The notes: a model not told the origin generated them from the letters alone. A DNA stretch of 64,000 nt from Longimicrobium sp. (GCF_035474595.1 NZ_DATIND010000028.1:59317-123316); one strand, 5' to 3'; counted from the stretch's first letter, positions 53,001 through 61,997 are shown. Numbers and translations: made by a program.

Positions 53001-53755
53001 GGACCGCGTCGACCAATGCACGGCTCTCGTTTTCGAGCCAAGTGCTGCACCTGGGCAACCGTGTGGACTTCGCCCTGAATGTGGCGAACCCGCTCGGCGC
53101 ACTGGACCACCTGGTCCATGCGGAGGACGGTCTGCACGGCTGGGGAGATGGCGGGCTGGCCGATCAGGTGCTTTATACGCCCAGATCGTTCGATGCAGCC
53201 GCCCGGCAGTTCCGCTACGAGGTAAATCCGAGGTTCGGGCGCGTTCCGGTGGGGCTGGGGAATCCCTTCCGGATTTCCATCGAGGCTCACGTCGACCTTG
53301 GGAAGCCGCTACCGGTGCAGCAGCTCGGCATTCTCCTGCGCCCGGGCCGCGCAGGGCACCCCGGCACCCTTCTCAGTGCAGACTCGCTGCGGAAGCGCTA
53401 CGCGCTCACGGTGCCGAACATCTATGACGCGCTGATCGAACAGAGCGACTCGCTTCTGCTCTCGCGGCAGCAGGTAGGGGCGCTCACGGAGGCGAGCGTG
53501 GCATACCGCGCCCGTGCCGACTCGGCTTGGGCCGGTTTGGCGACATACCTCGACGGACTCGGGGACAGCTACGATGCGGGAGAGGCGATGCAGCGCGTAG
53601 AGGCAACAACGGACGCGGTGTGGGAACTCGCAAAGGCCGAAGGGCCACGGATCCGCGAAATCCTCTCGCCGCTCCAGCTGAGGCTCGCACCCGGGCTGGT
53701 GCGGTACGTCATCACGACGAAGGACAAGATCAAGATCCGATATTTCTTTGGGTAG
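50078..53755 (+). CDS. TonB-dependent-receptor-like outer-membrane protein
   Basis: The 1225-residue protein has a signal peptide (PVLLALAVALSIVPLTSRAQA), a CarboxypepD_reg domain (DVIRGRVLTDSGTAIAGADI), then a plug-like region (AAIAATTPGMNLSGGGLSVLG). A long beta-barrel follows with alternating aromatic strands and DVNGDGYVNDRAFVFDP near residue 915, a signature of OmpA/TonB-type Oar-like proteins. The C-terminal ~130 residues form a helical extension ending KIKIRYFFG instead of a terminal barrel Phe directly. The ATG at 50123 is an alternative start. Confidence 0.85.
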   Translation: MILFRRSPVPHQSFRMRPVLLALAVALSIVPLTSRAQARADVIRGRVLTDSGTAIAGADISATRAPDRLTQQTRSGPDGTFTIRFEYGTGDYLLHATAPDRRPFVRRLTRQKDETEFEVEIRLAPLSYTLATVQVTATRPKPDRGPEFGTETGASERLADPVNGALSPDQEGDLAAIAATTPGMNLSGGGLSVLGLGPEQSNTTLNGMAFAGGDVPRDARTRVRASTSTYDPARGGFSAAQVALELGSGSAFDFRRAHVVLDARPLQAPGTFAPGLDQRFTAIEVSAGGDGPIVENKLFYNVGVQYSRRAADRLSILDAPPAAFGGIGLATDSVTRFLAVLGGSGIPALAPRAGTSKVGDEGSFIFRIDHTPYARTTWSITGYGKLAHSGALAIAPTVTPGFGGQQASSLFSLQAARSGYFGKDYLNDTRTAFSLNSVRTTPYLRLPGGQVLVASSSGEAGNGSLVWLQFGGNSAFAGRRRDWTWETVNETQWYTPGRPHRLKLTGESRLDGYSLSPQADRLGTFTFSSLADLAANRPATFTRTFGVVDHEGGEWSGALSFSDLWRPWATLQLLDGVRIEGNRFTAAPSYNPAVDAAFGARTDHAPNTLHVSPRIGFTWRYGGSRTNPYTMMTANAFGSFYRGPSGVIRGGIGEFRNLLAPALLADAAGATGLPGSTLVLRCVGAAAPTPDWAAYSADPAAVPQECTGGGAAGGLVESAPMVQLYDRGYTAARSWRGNLAWVSSFKQVIFSVEGIYSLNLNQPGIVDLNFTGAPQFRLPGEGGRPVYVGPASIDPRSGALSLAGSRRVADFGAVVNYVSDLRSVSRQLTLTAVPDLLPGRVHLSVAYTLAGTRAQARGFDGAASGDPAAVEWARGNLDARHQVLVQAGVTAKGVTLTFFGRLTSGLPYTPLVGGDVNGDGYVNDRAFVFDPSVPAAGDLAPGLSALLAAGPSRVRDCLARQVNRIVGRNSCTGPWTASTNARLSFSSQVLHLGNRVDFALNVANPLGALDHLVHAEDGLHGWGDGGLADQVLYTPRSFDAAARQFRYEVNPRFGRVPVGLGNPFRISIEAHVDLGKPLPVQQLGILLRPGRAGHPGTLLSADSLRKRYALTVPNIYDALIEQSDSLLLSRQQVGALTEASVAYRARADSAWAGLATYLDGLGDSYDAGEAMQRVEATTDAVWELAKAEGPRIREILSPLQLRLAPGLVRYVITTKDKIKIRYFFG

Positions 53756-53802
53756 CGCTTCGCCGCAACCGCGCCAGGTTCCGCACCGACTCGACGGGTG
53801 CG

Positions 53803-53976
53803 GTGGACGCGCCTGACGTGCCCGTGCACATCCTGCGGAAGGCGGCGCAGGACGCAGTGGAGCGTGGGTCGCTGCGCGGAGCGGCGCGCGCGATCCCGCT
53901 CACGCCGATGGGGCTGCGTGCCTTCACCAACGGCACGAAGCCGACACAACGTTGGAGCTCTGATGACGACCACTGA
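53803..53976 (+). pseudogene. Truncated HTH fragment related to the 36341 gene
   Basis: The 57-residue frame from GTG reads VHILRKAAQDAVERGSLRGA then PLTPMGLRAFTNGTKPTQRW. This aligns with the HTH of the 36341 product (ALQAAVDSRSLRSVAESVG, GMSPTGLSNLLNGTQPYGKT). It stops right after the HTH, so the C-terminal half is missing. It lies immediately left of the hsd operon. Confidence 0.45.
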
Positions 53977-54106
53977 GACAAACAACACTGACCTCGCCCG
54001 CACCGCGATCCTCTCAAAGGCGGCCGACGCCCTCCGCGGCCTGACACCGGGCAGTGGGAAGCTTTCTTCAGGAGCCGTGAGAACTGACTCCGCTGGGTGG
54101 CAATGA
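53963..54106 (+). CDS. Possible 47-residue leader protein coupled to hsdR
   Basis: A short frame from ATG 53963, with GGAG five bases upstream. It ends in a TGA that overlaps the hsdR ATG (ATGA). The sequence is hydrophilic (TETNNTDLARTAILSKAADAL). The overlap suggests translational coupling, but the product matches nothing I know. Confidence 0.35.
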   Translation: MTTTETNNTDLARTAILSKAADALRGLTPGSGKLSSGAVRTDSAGWQ

Positions 54107-57100
54107 TCACACCCGAAAAGCAACTGGAACAGTCGCTTATCGACAGGCTCGTCGGTTTGAAGTTCGACTATCGCGCCGACATCCGCGACCAATCCTCGCT
54201 TGAAGCGAACTTCAGAGAAAAGTTCGAGGCTCTCAATCGCGTCAACCTCACCGATGGAGAGTTCCGACGACTCCTCGACGGGATCGTCACACCAGACGTG
54301 TACCAAGCCGCCCGCTCTCTCCGGAACCGGGAGGCCTTCGTTCGTGACGACGGTACACCCCTCAACTACACCATCGTCAACATCAAAGACTGGTGCAAGA
54401 ACACCTTTGAGGTCGTCAATCAGCTCCGCATCAGTACGGAGGATAGCCATCATCGCTACGACGTCATTCTCCTGATCAATGGCGTACCTGTAGTTCAGAT
54501 TGAGCTCAAGACGCTTGGGATCAGCCCCCGGCGGGCGATGGAGCAGATCGTCAACTACAAGAACGACCCGGGCAACGGCTACACGAATACGCTTCTCTGC
54601 TTCGTGCAGTTGTTTATCGTGAGCAACCGCACGGACACGTGGTACTTCGCCAACAACAACGCCCGCCACTTCGCCTTCGACGCGGACGAGCGGTTCCTCC
54701 CGATCTACCAGTTCGCCGCCGAGGACAACACCAAGATCACGCACCTTGACGACTTCGCCGATCGGTTCCTCGCCAAGTGCACGCTTGGCCAGATGATCAG
54801 CAAGTACATGGTGCTCATCGCCAGCGAGCAGAAGCTTCTGATGATGCGCCCGTACCAGATCTATGCCGTGAAGGCAATCGTCGACTGCATCGACCAGAAC
54901 TGTGGAAACGGCTACATCTGGCACACGACCGGCTCGGGCAAGACGCTCACCTCCTTCAAGGCCTCGACGCTCCTGAAGACCAACGAGAGCATCCACAAGT
55001 GCCTCTTCGTCGTCGATCGTAAGGATCTAGACCGCCAGACTCGTGAGGAGTTCAACCGGTTCCAGGAGAACAGTGTCGAGGAGAACACGAACACCGCTAC
55101 GCTCGTCCGCCGCCTCCTGTCCGACGATTACGCGGATAAGGTGATTGTCACCACCATCCAGAAGCTCGGGCTCGCACTCGACGAGCACCACAGGCAGAAC
55201 CTCGCTCAGGGAGGGGCGACGTTCAAGCAGAGGCTTGAGCCGCTCCGCGATAAGCGGATGGTCTTCATCTTCGACGAGTGCCACCGCTCGCAGTTCGGCG
55301 AGAACCACACGGCAATCAAGGAGTTCTTCCCCAACTCGCAGCTCTTCGGCTTCACCGGCACCCCGATCTTCCAGGAGAATGCCACCGTACGGCGCATCGA
55401 GGGCGACGTCGCCACCCTGCGAACCACGAGAGACCTCTTTCAGAAGGAGCTTCACGCCTACACCATCACCCACGCAATCGAGGACCGCAACGTCCTCCGC
55501 TTCCACGTCGATTACTACAAGCCCAAGGACGCCCCCGCCCTGAAGCCAGGCCAGACTCTCGCGAAGCAGGCAGTCGCCCAGGCCATCCTCGACAAGCACG
55601 ACGCCGCGACCGGCGGCCGACGCTTCAACGCCTTGCTTGCTACCGCCTCGATCAACGACGCGATCGAGTACTACGAGGTCTTAAAACGGCTCCAGGCTGA
55701 ACGCCAGGCTGCCGACGCCGAGTTCGTCCCTCTCAAGATCGCCGCCGTCTTCTCGCCGCCCGCAGAGGGCAATAGGGACGTCCAGCAGATCCAGGAGGAC
55801 CTCCCTCAGGAGAAGGAGGACAACCGGCACGATCCGGAGGGCAAGAAGACCGCGCTCAAGGCCATCATCGCCGACTACAACAAGCAGTACGGCACCAACC
55901 ACGACATCAACAACTTCGATCTCTACTACCAGGACGTCCAGCAGCGGATCAAAGACCAGCAGTTTCCCAACCGCGACCTGCCTCGCAAGGGCGCCGAGAA
56001 GATCGACATCACCATCGTAGTCGACATGCTCCTCACCGGCTTCGACGCCACGTACCTGAACACGCTCTACGTTGACAAGAACCTCAAGCACCACGGCCTG
56101 ATCCAGGCTTTCAGCCGCACCAACCGCGTTCTCAACGCCACCAAGCCGTTTGGCCAAATCCTCGACTTCCGCCAGCAGCAGGACAACGTCGACGCCGCCA
56201 TCGCTCTGTTCTCGGGAGGCCATGCCGACCGGGCCCGGAAAATCTGGCTGGTAGACAAGGCCCCCGTCGTGATCGATGAGTTCGAGAAGGCCGTCGCCGA
56301 CCTCGGAGAGTTCATGAAGTCGCAGGGCCTCCAAGCCAAACCCGATCAGGTCAACAACCTGAAGGGCGACGACGCCCGCGCGCAGTTCATCAAGCGGTTC
56401 AAGGAGGTCCAGCGCCTTCAGACCCAGCTCGACCAGTACACCGACCTCACCGACGAGCAGCGAGAGCGGGTCGAGCAGGCTCTCTCAAGGGACGACCTTC
56501 GCGCCTTCCGCGGCGTCTACCTGGAAACCGCCCAGCGTCTCAAGGAGCAGCAGGGCACGCCCGGCGGAGACGGCGAGCCGGTCAACCCAGAGGTCGACCA
56601 GCTCGATTTCGAGTTCGTCCTCTTCGCTTCCGCCGTCATCGATTACGACTACATTATGAAGCTGATCGCCAGGTTCTCGGGGCAGGACCCGAAGAAGCTC
56701 ACGATCAGCCGCGAGCAGCTCATTGGGCTGATCCAATCCGACGCCAAGTTCCTCGATGAGCGGAAGGAGATTACCGAGTACGTCCGTTCGCTCAAAGAGG
56801 GCGAAGGCCTCGACGAGGCCGCGATCCGCGCCGGCTACGAGCGATTCAAGGCCGAGAAGCAGGCCAGGGAGATCGAGGATCTTGCCCAGGCCCATGGCCT
56901 GACGACCGAGTCGCTTTCATCCTTCGTGGAAACCATCCTCCAGCGCATGATCTTCGACGGAGAGCAACTCACCGACCTGGTGGAGCCGCTCGGCCTGGGC
57001 TGGCGCGAACGCCGCGAGCGGGAACTCGCTCTCATGGCCGACCTCGTCCCCCTCCTGAACAGGCGTGCCCACGGTCGGGACATCTCGGGGCTCAACGCCT

Positions 57101-57123
57101 ACGAGCATGGGGGGGCGCGATGA
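54103..57123 (+). CDS. hsdR: Type I restriction enzyme subunit R
   Basis: HsdR is the translocase-nuclease subunit, just over 1000 residues. The N-terminal PD-(D/E)xK nuclease shows YDVILLINGVPVVQIELKT (Asp122, Glu136, Lys138, numbered from the in-frame GTG at 54097). The SF2 translocase follows with Walker A HTTGSGKTLTSFKAS, DECHRSQFGENH and FTGTPIF, plus motif VI QAFSRTNRV. The C-terminal helical domain binds the methylase. First of four genes with 4-nt overlaps. Confidence 0.96.
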   Translation: MITPEKQLEQSLIDRLVGLKFDYRADIRDQSSLEANFREKFEALNRVNLTDGEFRRLLDGIVTPDVYQAARSLRNREAFVRDDGTPLNYTIVNIKDWCKNTFEVVNQLRISTEDSHHRYDVILLINGVPVVQIELKTLGISPRRAMEQIVNYKNDPGNGYTNTLLCFVQLFIVSNRTDTWYFANNNARHFAFDADERFLPIYQFAAEDNTKITHLDDFADRFLAKCTLGQMISKYMVLIASEQKLLMMRPYQIYAVKAIVDCIDQNCGNGYIWHTTGSGKTLTSFKASTLLKTNESIHKCLFVVDRKDLDRQTREEFNRFQENSVEENTNTATLVRRLLSDDYADKVIVTTIQKLGLALDEHHRQNLAQGGATFKQRLEPLRDKRMVFIFDECHRSQFGENHTAIKEFFPNSQLFGFTGTPIFQENATVRRIEGDVATLRTTRDLFQKELHAYTITHAIEDRNVLRFHVDYYKPKDAPALKPGQTLAKQAVAQAILDKHDAATGGRRFNALLATASINDAIEYYEVLKRLQAERQAADAEFVPLKIAAVFSPPAEGNRDVQQIQEDLPQEKEDNRHDPEGKKTALKAIIADYNKQYGTNHDINNFDLYYQDVQQRIKDQQFPNRDLPRKGAEKIDITIVVDMLLTGFDATYLNTLYVDKNLKHHGLIQAFSRTNRVLNATKPFGQILDFRQQQDNVDAAIALFSGGHADRARKIWLVDKAPVVIDEFEKAVADLGEFMKSQGLQAKPDQVNNLKGDDARAQFIKRFKEVQRLQTQLDQYTDLTDEQRERVEQALSRDDLRAFRGVYLETAQRLKEQQGTPGGDGEPVNPEVDQLDFEFVLFASAVIDYDYIMKLIARFSGQDPKKLTISREQLIGLIQSDAKFLDERKEITEYVRSLKEGEGLDEAAIRAGYERFKAEKQAREIEDLAQAHGLTTESLSSFVETILQRMIFDGEQLTDLVEPLGLGWRERRERELALMADLVPLLNRRAHGRDISGLNAYEHGGAR

Positions 57124-58340
57124 CCGCCGACAAGCCATCGCTCTTGGTGCCGCAGCGCCGATTTCCGGAATTCGCACAAGGCCCTGGATGGGACCACGCC
57201 AAGGTTTCTGATCTCGTGGAGACGATCACTCCACCCAAAAAGCTGACGACTTCCACATACTTGGCGGATGGTCGGTTTCCGATCATCGACCAGTCGCAGA
57301 GCTACATCTGCGGGTGGACGAACGACGAGGAAGCTATCATCACGAGGCCTCTTCCGGTCATTGTCTTCGGCGATCACACCTGCGTCCTGAAGTTTGTCAA
57401 TCGGCCATTCGCCCAGGGGGCGGATGGCATCAAGATTCTCACGGCAAGGAGACGGGTGTCGACCGTGTACCTCTATCACCAGCTGACGTACCGACCAGTG
57501 GTGATGGAAGAGTACAAACGGCATTTCTCCGCGTTGAAGGACAAGGTCGTTTGCTTTCCCGATCCGAAGTCAGGTGAGCAGCAGAAGATCGTTGACTGCC
57601 TCGGCTCGCTGGACGCCCTGATCGCGGCGGAGGGGCGGAAGCTCAAAGCCCTGAGGCAGCACAGGCACGGGCTGATGCAGCAGCTCTTTCCCCAGCCCGG
57701 CGAAACAGTGCCGCGGCTGCGCCTCCCGGAGTTCCGCGACGCGACGGAATGGGAAACAAGGAATTTAGAAGAGCTTGTTCTCATCCAATCGGGCGGCACT
57801 CCCTCCAAGGCGGATCCCGCATTCTGGAACGGCTCAATCCCGTGGGTGTCCGCTAAGGACATGAAGCGGTTGTTCTTAGAGGAGACAGAAGATCACATTT
57901 CGGTCGCAGCTGTCGAAAACGGTGCTAGGTTAGTGCCAGCGGGTACGCTCCTATTGCTGACGCGCGGGATGACTTTGCTCAAGGACGTACCAATCTGCGT
58001 GATCCGCCGAGAAATGAGCTTCAACCAAGATGTGAAGGCGCTCCGGCCCAAGATCGATGTAAACGGACTCTTCCTAGCTTTCGCGTTGCTGGGAAACAAG
58101 CAACGCTTGCTTAAGATGGTGGACATTGCCGGACACGGCACGGGAAAGCTCAACACGGACGAGCTAGCGACATTTGAGTTGGCGTTTCCCGAACCCGCCG
58201 AGCAGAATCGAATCGCCGCAATCCTTTCTTCGCTGGACGAAATGGTGACCGCGCAATCGCGGAAGGTAGAGGGTTTGGAGGCCCAAAAGCAGGGCCTGTT
58301 GCAACAGCTCTTCCCGAGCCTGGAGGAGGAGTCACGGTGA
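57120..58340 (+). CDS. hsdS: Type I restriction enzyme specificity subunit S
   Basis: The 406-residue subunit has two target-recognition domains, each followed by a conserved helix. The first half ends GEQQKIVDCLGSLDALIAAEGRKL. The second TRD begins WETRNLEELVLIQSGGTPSKADPAFW and ends PAEQNRIAAILSSLDEMVTAQSRKV. It determines the bipartite target of the RM complex. The TRD sequences do not reveal the recognition sequence by eye. Confidence 0.93.
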   Translation: MTADKPSLLVPQRRFPEFAQGPGWDHAKVSDLVETITPPKKLTTSTYLADGRFPIIDQSQSYICGWTNDEEAIITRPLPVIVFGDHTCVLKFVNRPFAQGADGIKILTARRRVSTVYLYHQLTYRPVVMEEYKRHFSALKDKVVCFPDPKSGEQQKIVDCLGSLDALIAAEGRKLKALRQHRHGLMQQLFPQPGETVPRLRLPEFRDATEWETRNLEELVLIQSGGTPSKADPAFWNGSIPWVSAKDMKRLFLEETEDHISVAAVENGARLVPAGTLLLLTRGMTLLKDVPICVIRREMSFNQDVKALRPKIDVNGLFLAFALLGNKQRLLKMVDIAGHGTGKLNTDELATFELAFPEPAEQNRIAAILSSLDEMVTAQSRKVEGLEAQKQGLLQQLFPSLEEESR

Positions 58341-59539
58341 GCGAGACCAGCTACGCCGATCTTCCCGAACTCGCCAGGCACCTGCGATCAGTACTTGCCG
58401 ACAAAGCCGAGAAGAAGCCCAGCAAGAGTCCGTTCATCCTGTTGTACGCCTTCAACGGAACCGGCAAGACACGCCTGTCTACGGCCTTCAAAGACATTGG
58501 GAAGGTGGTGGATGAGAACGGCGAGGTTCAGAGCCAGGACACGCTTTACTTCAATGCCTTCACCGAGGACCTCTTCTCATGGGACAACGACCTGGAGAAG
58601 GATGAGCATCGCACGCTGAAGCTTAACGCGGCGTCCCGTTTCTTCGTCGGGCTCAACGAGTTGGAGATCGAGACCCGGATCCGCCCGCTGCTGGACCGCT
58701 ACGCGGACTTCGACTTCAGGATCAACTTTGAGTTCGACGAGCATACCGGCAAGATCACCAGCGCGGAAGTGACCTTCTCCCGCAGTGTCCTAAGCGGCGA
58801 GGGCGACGAGGCCCGGACGGACGAGGTGGACGGAATCAAGATCTCGCGCGGCGAGGAGAACATCTTCATCTGGTGCTTCTTCCTCTCGGTTCTTCAGCTA
58901 GCGCTCGACGGGGCGGAAGCATACGCGTGGGTAGAACACGTTTACATCGACGATCCCATTTCGTCTCTTGATGAACACAACGCGATCGTCATTGGCAACC
59001 ACCTCGTCCAGCTCTACCGCGAGGCACAGCGCCCGATCAAGACGGTGGTGTCCACCCACCATGCGCTTTTCTTCAACGTCCTGCACTATGAGCTGAAGAG
59101 CCATGTGGGTGGTCCGCTGCAGTACATTCTGAAGCGGAATCGCCAGACAAACGGCTACCTGCTTGCCGAACAGAAAAGCGATACACCGCAGTTCTACCAT
59201 GTCGCCGCGTTGGAGGACCTCTGGCGCGTGGCGCAGAGCGGTCAGGCCAAAACGTTTCACTTCAACATTTTGCGTAGCATTCTTGAGAAGACCGCCTTGT
59301 TTCTCGGCCACCGCCATTTCTCGGCGTGCATCAAGGAGGTTGCGGACGATGCGGACGGCATCCTGCACCAGCGGTTCGTCGATCTCCTGAGCCACGGCAA
59401 GTACTCGATGTACGAGCCAGCAGAGATGGGCGATGAAACGAAGGACTACTTTCTAACCATTCTGAGGGGATTCGTGGATCGGCACCCATTTAACCGTGAA
59501 CTTGTACCCGAGCCCGCACCACCTCCGGAAGCACGATGA
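58337..59539 (+). CDS. PrrC/AAA_13-like ATPase, candidate anticodon nuclease in the hsd operon
   Basis: The 400-residue product has Walker A FNGTGKT (39-45), an ABC-type signature ISRGEENIFIWCFF (169-182), Walker B VYIDDPISSLDEHN (202-215) and a switch His in STHHALFF (239-246). This layout matches the ATPase of PrrC and RloC. C-terminally R313-SIL-E317 and H353 (LSHGKY) could form the R-x3-E...H triad of the PrrC tRNA-Lys anticodon nuclease. Its place inside the hsd operon is also PrrC-like. The nuclease activity is inference. Confidence 0.75.
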   Translation: MSETSYADLPELARHLRSVLADKAEKKPSKSPFILLYAFNGTGKTRLSTAFKDIGKVVDENGEVQSQDTLYFNAFTEDLFSWDNDLEKDEHRTLKLNAASRFFVGLNELEIETRIRPLLDRYADFDFRINFEFDEHTGKITSAEVTFSRSVLSGEGDEARTDEVDGIKISRGEENIFIWCFFLSVLQLALDGAEAYAWVEHVYIDDPISSLDEHNAIVIGNHLVQLYREAQRPIKTVVSTHHALFFNVLHYELKSHVGGPLQYILKRNRQTNGYLLAEQKSDTPQFYHVAALEDLWRVAQSGQAKTFHFNILRSILEKTALFLGHRHFSACIKEVADDADGILHQRFVDLLSHGKYSMYEPAEMGDETKDYFLTILRGFVDRHPFNRELVPEPAPPPEAR

Positions 59540-61167
59540 CCGAGAACAACCAGAAACAGCTAGGCAGGACGCTCTGGGCCATCGCGGACCAGCTCCGCGG
59601 GGCGATGAACGCGGACGACTTCCGCGATTACATGCTCGCGTTCCTGTTCCTCCGGTACCTCTCGGACAACTACGAGCAGGCCGCGAAAAAGGAACTCGGG
59701 CGCGACTACCCCAACCCGGACACCATCGGCAACGGTGGCCGGTCGCCGCTGTCGGTCTGGTACGCGGCGAATACCGACGATGTGGCCGCGTTCGAGAAGC
59801 AGATGCGGCTCAAAGCGCATTACGTCATCCGCCCCGAGCACCTCTGGGCCAGCATCGCCCACATGGCGCGCACTCAGGACGGCGAGCTGCTCAGCACGCT
59901 CCAGGCCGGCTTTAAGTACATCGAAACCGAGTCGTTCCAGAGCACGTTCTCGGGACTGTTCTCGGAGATCAACCTCGGCTCCGAGAAGCTCGGCAAGACC
60001 TACGCGGACCGGAACACCAAGCTCTGCACGATCATCACCAAGATCGCCGAGGGCTTGGCAGCGTTCTCGACGGACAGCGACACACTGGGCGACGCCTACG
60101 AGTACCTGATTGGCCAGTTCGCCGCCGGCTCGGGCAAAAAGGCCGGTGAGTTCTACACGCCGCAGCAGATCTCGGACATCCTCTCCGCCATCGTCACGCT
60201 CGACAGCCAGGAGCCGAAGACCGGGAAGCGGGATTACCTTGCCAGCGTGATGGACTTCGCCTGCGGCTCGGGCTCGCTTCTGCTGAACGTTCGCAAGCGC
60301 ATGGGGCCGCACGGCATCGGAAAGATCTACGGGCAGGAGAAGAACATCACCACGTACAACCTGGCGCGGATGAACATGCTGCTGCACGGGGTGAAGGATT
60401 CAGAGTTCGAGATCTACCACGGCGACACACTGACGAACGAGTGGGACATGCTCCGCGAGATGAACCCGGCGAAGAAACCCCGCTTCGACGCCGTGGTCGC
60501 CAACCCGCCGTTCAGCTTACGTTGGGATCCGAACGAGGCGTTGGGCGAGGACGTGCGCTTCAAGAACTATGGGCTGGCCCCGAAGTCGGCGGCGGACTTC
60601 GCGTTCCTTCTGCACGGCTTCCACTACCTCAAGGATGAAGGCGTGATGGCCATCATCCTGCCGCACGGCGTACTCTTCCGGGGCGGGGCGGAAGCGAAGA
60701 TCCGCCGCAAGCTCCTCGAAGACGGGCACATTGACACCGTCATCGGCCTTCCGGCGAACCTCTTCTATTCAACCGGCATCCCGGTCTGCATCCTCGTCCT
60801 GAAGAAGTGCAAGAAGCCCGATGACGTCCTGTTCATCAATGCCGCCGCGGAGTTCGAGAAGGGCAAGCGACAGAACTACCTCTCGGAAGAGCAGATAAAG
60901 AGGATCATCGACACCTACAAGCAACGGCCGGAGAAGCCGGTCGAGCGGTACGCGCGGCGGGTGGAGATGGCCGAAATCGAGGCCAACGACTTCAACCTGA
61001 ACATCTCTCGCTACGTCAGCACGGCCGAGGCGGGAGTCGAGGTCGATCTGTCGGCCATCCACAAGGAGCTCGTCGAGATCGAAAACCAGATCCGGGAGGC
61101 AACGGCGAAGCACAACGTGTTCCTGAGGGAACTTGGATTATCCCCATTGCCTGGGCACGATCAGTGA
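59536..61167 (+). CDS. hsdM: Type I DNA methyltransferase subunit M
   Basis: The 543-residue N6-adenine methyltransferase has an N-terminal helical domain (QLGRTLWAIADQLRGAMNADD), motif I MDFACGSGSLLLNV (SAM), motif IV VANPPFSL (catalytic NPPF) and KKAGEFYTPQQISDIL. It protects host sites and is needed for restriction with HsdS/HsdR. Last in the R-S-X-M order. Its 3' end overlaps a possible opposite-strand HTH frame. Confidence 0.96.
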   Translation: MTENNQKQLGRTLWAIADQLRGAMNADDFRDYMLAFLFLRYLSDNYEQAAKKELGRDYPNPDTIGNGGRSPLSVWYAANTDDVAAFEKQMRLKAHYVIRPEHLWASIAHMARTQDGELLSTLQAGFKYIETESFQSTFSGLFSEINLGSEKLGKTYADRNTKLCTIITKIAEGLAAFSTDSDTLGDAYEYLIGQFAAGSGKKAGEFYTPQQISDILSAIVTLDSQEPKTGKRDYLASVMDFACGSGSLLLNVRKRMGPHGIGKIYGQEKNITTYNLARMNMLLHGVKDSEFEIYHGDTLTNEWDMLREMNPAKKPRFDAVVANPPFSLRWDPNEALGEDVRFKNYGLAPKSAADFAFLLHGFHYLKDEGVMAIILPHGVLFRGGAEAKIRRKLLEDGHIDTVIGLPANLFYSTGIPVCILVLKKCKKPDDVLFINAAAEFEKGKRQNYLSEEQIKRIIDTYKQRPEKPVERYARRVEMAEIEANDFNLNISRYVSTAEAGVEVDLSAIHKELVEIENQIREATAKHNVFLRELGLSPLPGHDQ

Positions 61168-61488
61168 TCGACGCGATCCTCGCACACTCTCCGCTTGGTC
61201 CGCGATCTCGCCGAGACGGTTCGGCGTCACACCTGATCCCGGCGGCGTATCTCGCCGGAGGGCATCCCTCCGATACTCGCGCGGCAGGTCCGCCACCGCG
61301 AGCGCCAGCCCGATGATGGCCGGGTGCGGCGCCTTGCGTCCTTGTGCGATGGCGAGCTGAGTCAGGGGTTCCCATGTCGCGCGGCCGATCAGGTCCACGC
61401 CGGCCACGATCCCGTTCAGTGCCGCCACGGAGACGCCGGTCTCCTCTGCCACGCCCGGAATGTTGCGGGGGTGCTGGCCGGGCGGCAC
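61138..61488 (-). CDS. Possible HTH-like small protein or remnant
   Basis: The 116-residue frame is antisense to the hsdM tail. It has IPGVAEETGVSVAALNGIV, resembling the HTH of the 36341 family, then PHPAIIGLALAVADLPREYR. The last ~40 residues look unstructured. It could be a decayed regulator; coding status is uncertain. Confidence 0.35.
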   Translation of the reverse strand: MPPGQHPRNIPGVAEETGVSVAALNGIVAGVDLIGRATWEPLTQLAIAQGRKAPHPAIIGLALAVADLPREYRRDALRRDTPPGSGVTPNRLGEIADQAESVRGSRRSLIVPRQWG

Positions 61489-61509
61489 GCCGCACCGCGA
61501 CCCGAACCA

Positions 61510-61723
61510 TTTCTGTGGCGATTACAGAGCCTGCGCCCGGTCACCGCTGAGGTGAGCATGTCGCAACCAGCGCTCCGCGATTTCCTGAATCGAACGCGGC
61601 CACGCGCGGTGAACCGGGCGAAGCTGTCGGTGTGGTACGAAGGAGACGGCGCCGAGTTGGCGCGGCTCAGGAGGAAGTGCACGAGGCGAAACTTCGTGCG
61701 CATGGAGGGGATGACGGGGATGC
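61510..61723 (+). pseudogene. HTH fragment related to the 36341 gene
   Basis: In frame, LQSLRPVTAEVSMSQPALRD followed by FLNRTRPRAVNRAKLSVWYE matches the HTH and linker of the 36341 product (SLRSVAESVGMSPTGLSNLL ... VRLREWYQRE). No start codon precedes the HTH helix in frame, and the downstream part is low-complexity Arg-rich. Likely a 5'-truncated copy. Confidence 0.45.
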
Positions 61724-61933
61724 GTGAAAAAGAAGCTGCCGCCAAGCGTGGTGCCATTCTCCTTGTTCTGGACCGATCCGGAGACGGGAGACGAGTTCGT
61801 CTCGCGGCACATGTACTGTGGGGAGATGATGCAGCGAGGATACTCGCTCAAGGGTTGGAAGCTGGCCTGTATCGCAGTGCGGAAGCGGGAGAGCGGGTTC
61901 ACGTACGGCGGCAGCATGGAGGGGTGGCAGTAA
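61724..61933 (+). CDS. Small hypothetical protein
   Basis: The 69-residue product, with a GTG start (MKKKLPPSVVPFSLFWTDPE), has a compact composition with aromatic and Cys/Met residues (SRHMYCGEMMQRGYSLKGWK). It looks more protein-like than its surroundings but belongs to no family I recognise. Confidence 0.4.
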   Translation: MKKKLPPSVVPFSLFWTDPETGDEFVSRHMYCGEMMQRGYSLKGWKLACIAVRKRESGFTYGGSMEGWQ

Positions 61934-61997
61934 ACACCAGCGGGGCGGCTCTCCACCGGAGGAGCGCGACCCCCCTCTTTGCTGTGATGGACGCGCT

